From NCBI GenBank assembly GCA_959347315.1, contig OY365819.1:26207495-26271494 (forward strand): a DNA stretch of 64,000 nucleotides, read 5' to 3'. Below are positions 36,701-64,000 of the stretch, one piece after another (within the stretch, counting starts at the first letter, position 1; every line of letters begins with the position of its first letter). Origin of the DNA: Bimastos eiseni (taxonomy: Eukaryota; Annelida; Clitellata; Crassiclitellata; Lumbricidae). A program made the position numbers and the translations under genes. A model generated the notes under the pieces. That model searched no databases. It had not been told where the DNA came from and saw nothing but the letters and a program-made list of their open reading frames with translations.

Positions 36701-38213
36701 TATTAACATTATAATATGCAGTCAATGTTAATTAGTTTAAATTAATTCAGAGTTAATTAATGCCAGCCTATAAATATAATGTAAAGGCGCTATAAGATTA
36801 AATTAGAGCCCTTAGTAACAGTGTTGTTGGGGAGAACTGGTCGTTGGCAATTTGGCATTCAGGAGGCAATGTTAAAAGGTCTGATTTTGGCCATCGGTCG
36901 TCTGCTGGGAATTGTACGGCGGAAATGCGTCATCCGGGCTGCGGGAGTTTGCAATAAAATGTTCAGTATTGCTGGTGCTGAGAAAAAGTCAACACGTAAT
37001 TCTCAAGTTGCGAACTCTCAAAGAAGTTTTAGGAGTTCGGACAGTTATTTGACCCTGGTTCGTCTAGAACTGCTGAGGAGTGCGAATGGTGTAGTGGTGA
37101 ACAGTACTGTGATCGTCGAGTAATGATGGATGTATTCTCCGTGTGTAATCAGGAGTTATTTTCGTTCTCGAACTATCGGTCGTGAGCGGTGGAATGCAGA
37201 AACTCTTTTCACGTTAATATAGATGGACTGAGAGATTAATATCAGCATCTATAGTGTGTCTCTTCTGACATACTTGTCAACGGAATCGAGGCTACGCAAG
37301 TATCACATTAAGTCCGATTCATCATTCGGACGTGACGAGTGCAAGTGGAGGACGGCACAGAAGCATTTGAGGTGAAGAGGCTAGAGGCAACAATCATCCG
37401 AGAAGGAGCAATCGACAGAATTTATACAAAGAAAGAATCCAAATGAACACTACAGAAATCCACTGCAGCTCTGCTCCATTCCCGTGGGAGGTAGATATCT
37501 GACCTGAGAAGCGCTATTAGCTAATCTAGGCTGGCTAGGTAGTCATAAGTTAGATTAGTTCATAGTCAATCTATATCTTAGAATTCTATTTAAATATTTT
37601 GCTGATTTTGACTGTTTTTGCAATATAATTGACGATGAAAGTTTGCAGTAGTTATTGATTAATTAATACTCAATTGAACTCATGAATATGTATATGAAGA
37701 GGCGTAATGGCCAAACCAAGGCAGAATAAGTTGAACTGTGTATATGCATCGTTACAAAGACATTCACGTTAAACAAATTTATGATTACCATAAATCGAGG
37801 AGCAGAGGTCAGCGCAGGTCATATAGATGTACAAGTTCTCCTGTTCGCTCAGACATAGCTCAGACAGACTGACAGACCTTTGGGCTTAGATTGTTTCTAA
37901 GAGCTCTTTACTATGAAGGCCTCATTCGCTTATAATGAGACATTCAAATAGATATCATGATCAAGAACATGTGACACATTGTCTAACACGTTTCTAAGAG
38001 CATGCTTTGAAAGTGCAGGACGTATTCTGTTTGATCTTAAAGTAAACTGATTAAGAAGATATAGGGGTCCACTGACAAACGCGTGGTGAAAATAAGCTAG
38101 TTGCGCTGAACTAGAGCCCTGCTGGGGACGTTTATATGTCAAAGCTCTCTTTGTCCCAAATTTGTTCCCGTCTGTTTGTATCCAATCGCGAGTGTTGTTT
38201 AACTTTGTTTAAA
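33785..38213. other. 4.4 kb without a recognised gene
   Basis: Contains chance open frames (35481-35675, 35925-36176, 36821-37123) with no family resemblance. A minus-strand frame at 35243-35061 starts with ATG, is hydrophobic (LSIIIIAEVTVIL) and contains a donor-like GTAAGA. It could be a first exon but cannot be linked to anything. Confidence 0.35.
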
Positions 38214-38720
38214 GCAGCGTTCTTCAACCTTTTCACATCTACGGACCGGCGAAAAAAGGAGAAATATTTCGCGGACCGGCTGACGACTAGGAAATAAATA
38301 AATACCAATTGTAGAATGAAGATAGTGTTTTATTTATTAGATGTAGGCCTTGAGTTATAAACTAACGACTTTTACTTAGTGCAACATCTGCTGCTGCTAC
38401 TTATTTGTTTGAAGATGTGATAAACGTGGCTGGAGTGTTGTTTCTGAGAGACGAAGTGCCCGTTACCATCCACATTCAGTTTCTCTGTTTGGATTTTATT
38501 ACTGACATGGCTGATACACGGATAAAGTCATTACACACAAATAGGAAGTCGAAAATGCGATCAACAATTTCATAGCTTTATAACTCAGAGACGAGTATTC
38601 TTTTTGACTAATATCCAAATTGAGACAATGACTGCATTTTATGTCTGGATGCCAGAGGGACATCAGAAGACAACTCGATCCGCTTTTCTTTGTCACGCAA
38701 GATTTTATATCTTCCAAGAA
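38214..38720 (-). mobile_element. hAT transposon 3' end with transposase C-terminus
   Basis: Minus-strand codons at 38717-38499 contain SLSYKAMKLLIAFSTSYLC, the hAT C-terminal dimerisation motif (xLSxxAxxLLxxFxTxYLCE). Here Cys is followed by Val rather than Glu. The terminus lies at 38214 (CAGCGTTCTTCAACC, then CGGACCGGC words), as expected downstream of the gene in that orientation. The rest is missing. Confidence 0.65.
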
Positions 38721-39303
38721 TGGGCTATTAATCTTAGGTTGCCTGTACGAGGATCCTCATTTTCATGGAAATAGTTATTAAAGTTCTAAGCTAGCGCCCT
38801 TAAATATTGCACCCATTTCGTCTGGTTTCAAATTTGACGATATTTATAGGCCCGAACTTGCTTTCTTAAATACCGCTACACAATGGGTCTACTACAATGC
38901 CGTGCCCAGAGAAAAACGAGGAGCCAACTAAAGAATTCCCGCCGACAGCTGGCAGATGGCGTGGATGTCTAGAGTCTCTGGGCAATGTTCGTCGATAGAG
39001 TAGAGTGGCTATAGCTGGATCGTGAATACCTTGTGAAATTTGGGCCTAACATAATTAATTATCATGTTTGTCCATCGCAACATAACACCATTGAGAAAAC
39101 TGAATAGTCATTGCTAGAACGGAATATACATAAAATTTAAATATCATAAAATTATATTCATCCCCAGAAAAGTGTCATTAAATGATTCGTGAATTGCTTG
39201 TACATGATAACAGGGTCTTATATAGAGATCTGATGAGCAAGACAACGATCTTCTTTTTGAACCTATAAATTACAAACTCTGACCAGAGAGACTGCACATT
39301 ATT

Positions 39304-62606
<23,303 letters not shown>

Positions 62607-62779
62607 GTAAACGCTTATGTAGTTAAAAAGCATGTTCGTGTGAATAGATGTTCGCATGTTCGGGTCAATGGTGGCCAGCTACGCTCATCCCATTTAGAGG
62701 GAAAGGACGTTAATTTCACCACGTTAAGTAAATTTATTTTATCATTCTGGATTTCTGTGAGAATCCTTCACCTCGTCAC

Positions 62780-63835
62780 CTTGTGCTGTCAGTTCTTGAA
62801 ACTCTAGCGATCACAACGACAATACTTTTCCATTACTTTCTTTTTGAAGTCGCATCTCTTAATTACTCCAGGTTCATTCCGATTCTGTCGTGTATCTCGT
62901 CCATCCATTTCTTCCTTCGTCGCTCAGGTCTCCTGCCTTCTCCGCACGCCAACATCAATTCCTTTTCTAATCCATCTGATCGCATGACATCTCCGAAGAA
63001 CCCGAGCTTCCCTTTCATCGCTGTTTGTTGTAACGACTCAAATTCTCAACTCCAATCTTCATGCGCATCTCTTCATTTGTCTTCTTCTCCGTCCATGATA
63101 TTCTCTGCATCTTCCTCCATATCCACATTTCGCATGCGTTGATCTTTTTCTTCATGTTCTTTGTCATTGTCCACGTCTAGCAGCCATATAGTACTGTAGG
63201 GAAGATCATTGCCCTCACTATCCTTTTTTGTGTCTATGCTCACGTGTTTATCCTTCCATATCTTTTCCAGTCCATTCATTGCAGTTTTCCCTATTGCTAC
63301 TCTTCTTTTATTTTCATATCACACTTTTCCTCATTTTCTAATAATGATCCCAGGAACGTGAAGTTTGTTACCACCTCTATTTCCTTTCCGTCTATCTCAA
63401 AACTGTCCCAATGGCCTGTTGTCATGATCTTTGTCTTCTTTATGTTGAAATATAAACCTGTCTTCTCAATTTCTCTCTTCAACCTTCTTATCAGGTTTAA
63501 CAGATCTCCTTTCTTCCCTGCTAGTAGTGTTGTGTCATCCGCATATCTTAGATTATCAAATGTCCTTGCTGCTATCTTTACTCCTTCAGTTGCCTCTTCC
63601 ATTTCCGCCCTCTTCATTATCCTTTCGGCATACAGGTTAAATAGAAATGGGGACAGAATGCACCCCTGCCTGACCCCTTTCTTAATTTTAAATTTGTCTG
63701 TGTCTCCAAATTCTGTTCTTATCACCGCCATCTGGTCTTCGTACAATCCTTTGAGCAGCTCTATCAAGTGTTTCGGTATTCCCATCTCTGTTAGAGTTTT
63801 CCTCATCAGTTCGTGAGAATCCTTACCGCAATAAA
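62780..63835 (-). pseudogene. 5'-truncated RTE/BovB-like LINE reverse transcriptase
   Basis: Minus strand from about 63835: EMGIPKHLIELLKGLY, then GVRQGCILSPFLFNLYAERI, RYADDTTLLAG (catalytic box) and NFTFLGSLLENE. After frame changes come FPTVLYGC, MWIWRKMQRISWTEKKTNEE, and a C-terminus near 62800. The order and the YGCETWT/W.WR..R..W segments are of RTE/BovB type. No endonuclease is present. It lies just downstream of the second CARD exon on the opposite strand. Confidence 0.8.
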
Positions 63836-63936
63836 TTGACGCTATTAATAATCTCGGCAGGAATTGAATGAGTTAGTGGTAGTAGTTGTAGCCAACTACA
63901 ACAACTTGTAGTTGTCCATTTTAGTTGTCATCAGAG

Positions 63937-64000
63937 TTCATTCGGAGTTGGAGACCGAGAGTGACGTAAACGAGGTTGAAGATGAACTGATAAGGAAAAT
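63937..64000 (+). CDS. Possible further exon of the CARD kinase gene (runs off window)
   Basis: An AG at 63935-63936 followed by an open, acidic stretch (HSELETESDVNEVEDELIRK) has exactly the phase needed after exon 13. Only 64 nt are visible and no polypyrimidine tract precedes the AG, so this is tentative. Confidence 0.25.

Noticed and set aside
36821..37123. 100-codon open frame
   Set aside because: No domain, no promoter or splice context, no resemblance.

Overview
This is a gene-poor, repeat-rich stretch of animal nuclear DNA. It has multi-exon genes with GT-AG introns, many families of decayed retrotransposons, tandem repeats, a Polinton/Maverick, and one intronless replication-type histone H3 gene. 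The frequent AGGCCTA words, the CR1-like LINEs, the PyCATTCPu-like sequence upstream of H3 and the CARD-containing kinase suggest an invertebrate deuterostome, perhaps an echinoderm. That assignment is inference.

The left half (about 3.5-31.1 kb, minus strand) holds the first half of an ABCA3-like lipid transporter. It consists of at least ten exons covering the extracellular domain, TMD1 and NBD1 (Walker A, signature, Walker B/D-loop and H-loop). The introns are loaded with LINEs, two copies of a foldback-like element with a minisatellite core, SINE heads and satellite arrays. At least four of these exons carry small indels, three of them one-base losses in or beside T runs. The gene is therefore either a pseudogene or affected by consensus errors. 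The second half would lie left of position 3548, where a Ty3/gypsy remnant with integrase before reverse transcriptase (Gmr1-like order) occupies 1-1940.

The right half (39.3-62.6 kb, plus strand) holds a gene I assembled from 13 short exons whose reading phases all agree. It is an ULK/ATG1-like serine/threonine kinase domain followed by two CARD domains, and possibly a further exon at the window edge. I consider it the most interesting gene here: an autophagy-type kinase catalytic domain joined to death-fold adaptor domains. Its third intron was invaded by a 10.8-kb Polinton (41369-52172) with 236-bp terminal inverted repeats and near-perfect 6-bp flanking duplications. Its fourth intron contains an antisense histone H3 gene with the canonical 3' stem-loop, and a divergent U2 snRNA-like sequence.

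The Polinton keeps, on the minus strand, a PLA2-like/integrase unit and most of a protein-primed DNA polymerase. On the plus strand it keeps the packaging ATPase, the penton-like minor capsid protein, several conserved small proteins and the front of the major capsid gene. The convergent 3' ends of the polymerase and major capsid genes have been removed together, no protease was found, and many genes contain stops or frameshifts, so the copy is dead. Many of its start codons follow a TATA(T)AAAATG-type motif, which suggests a shared virus-like promoter signal.
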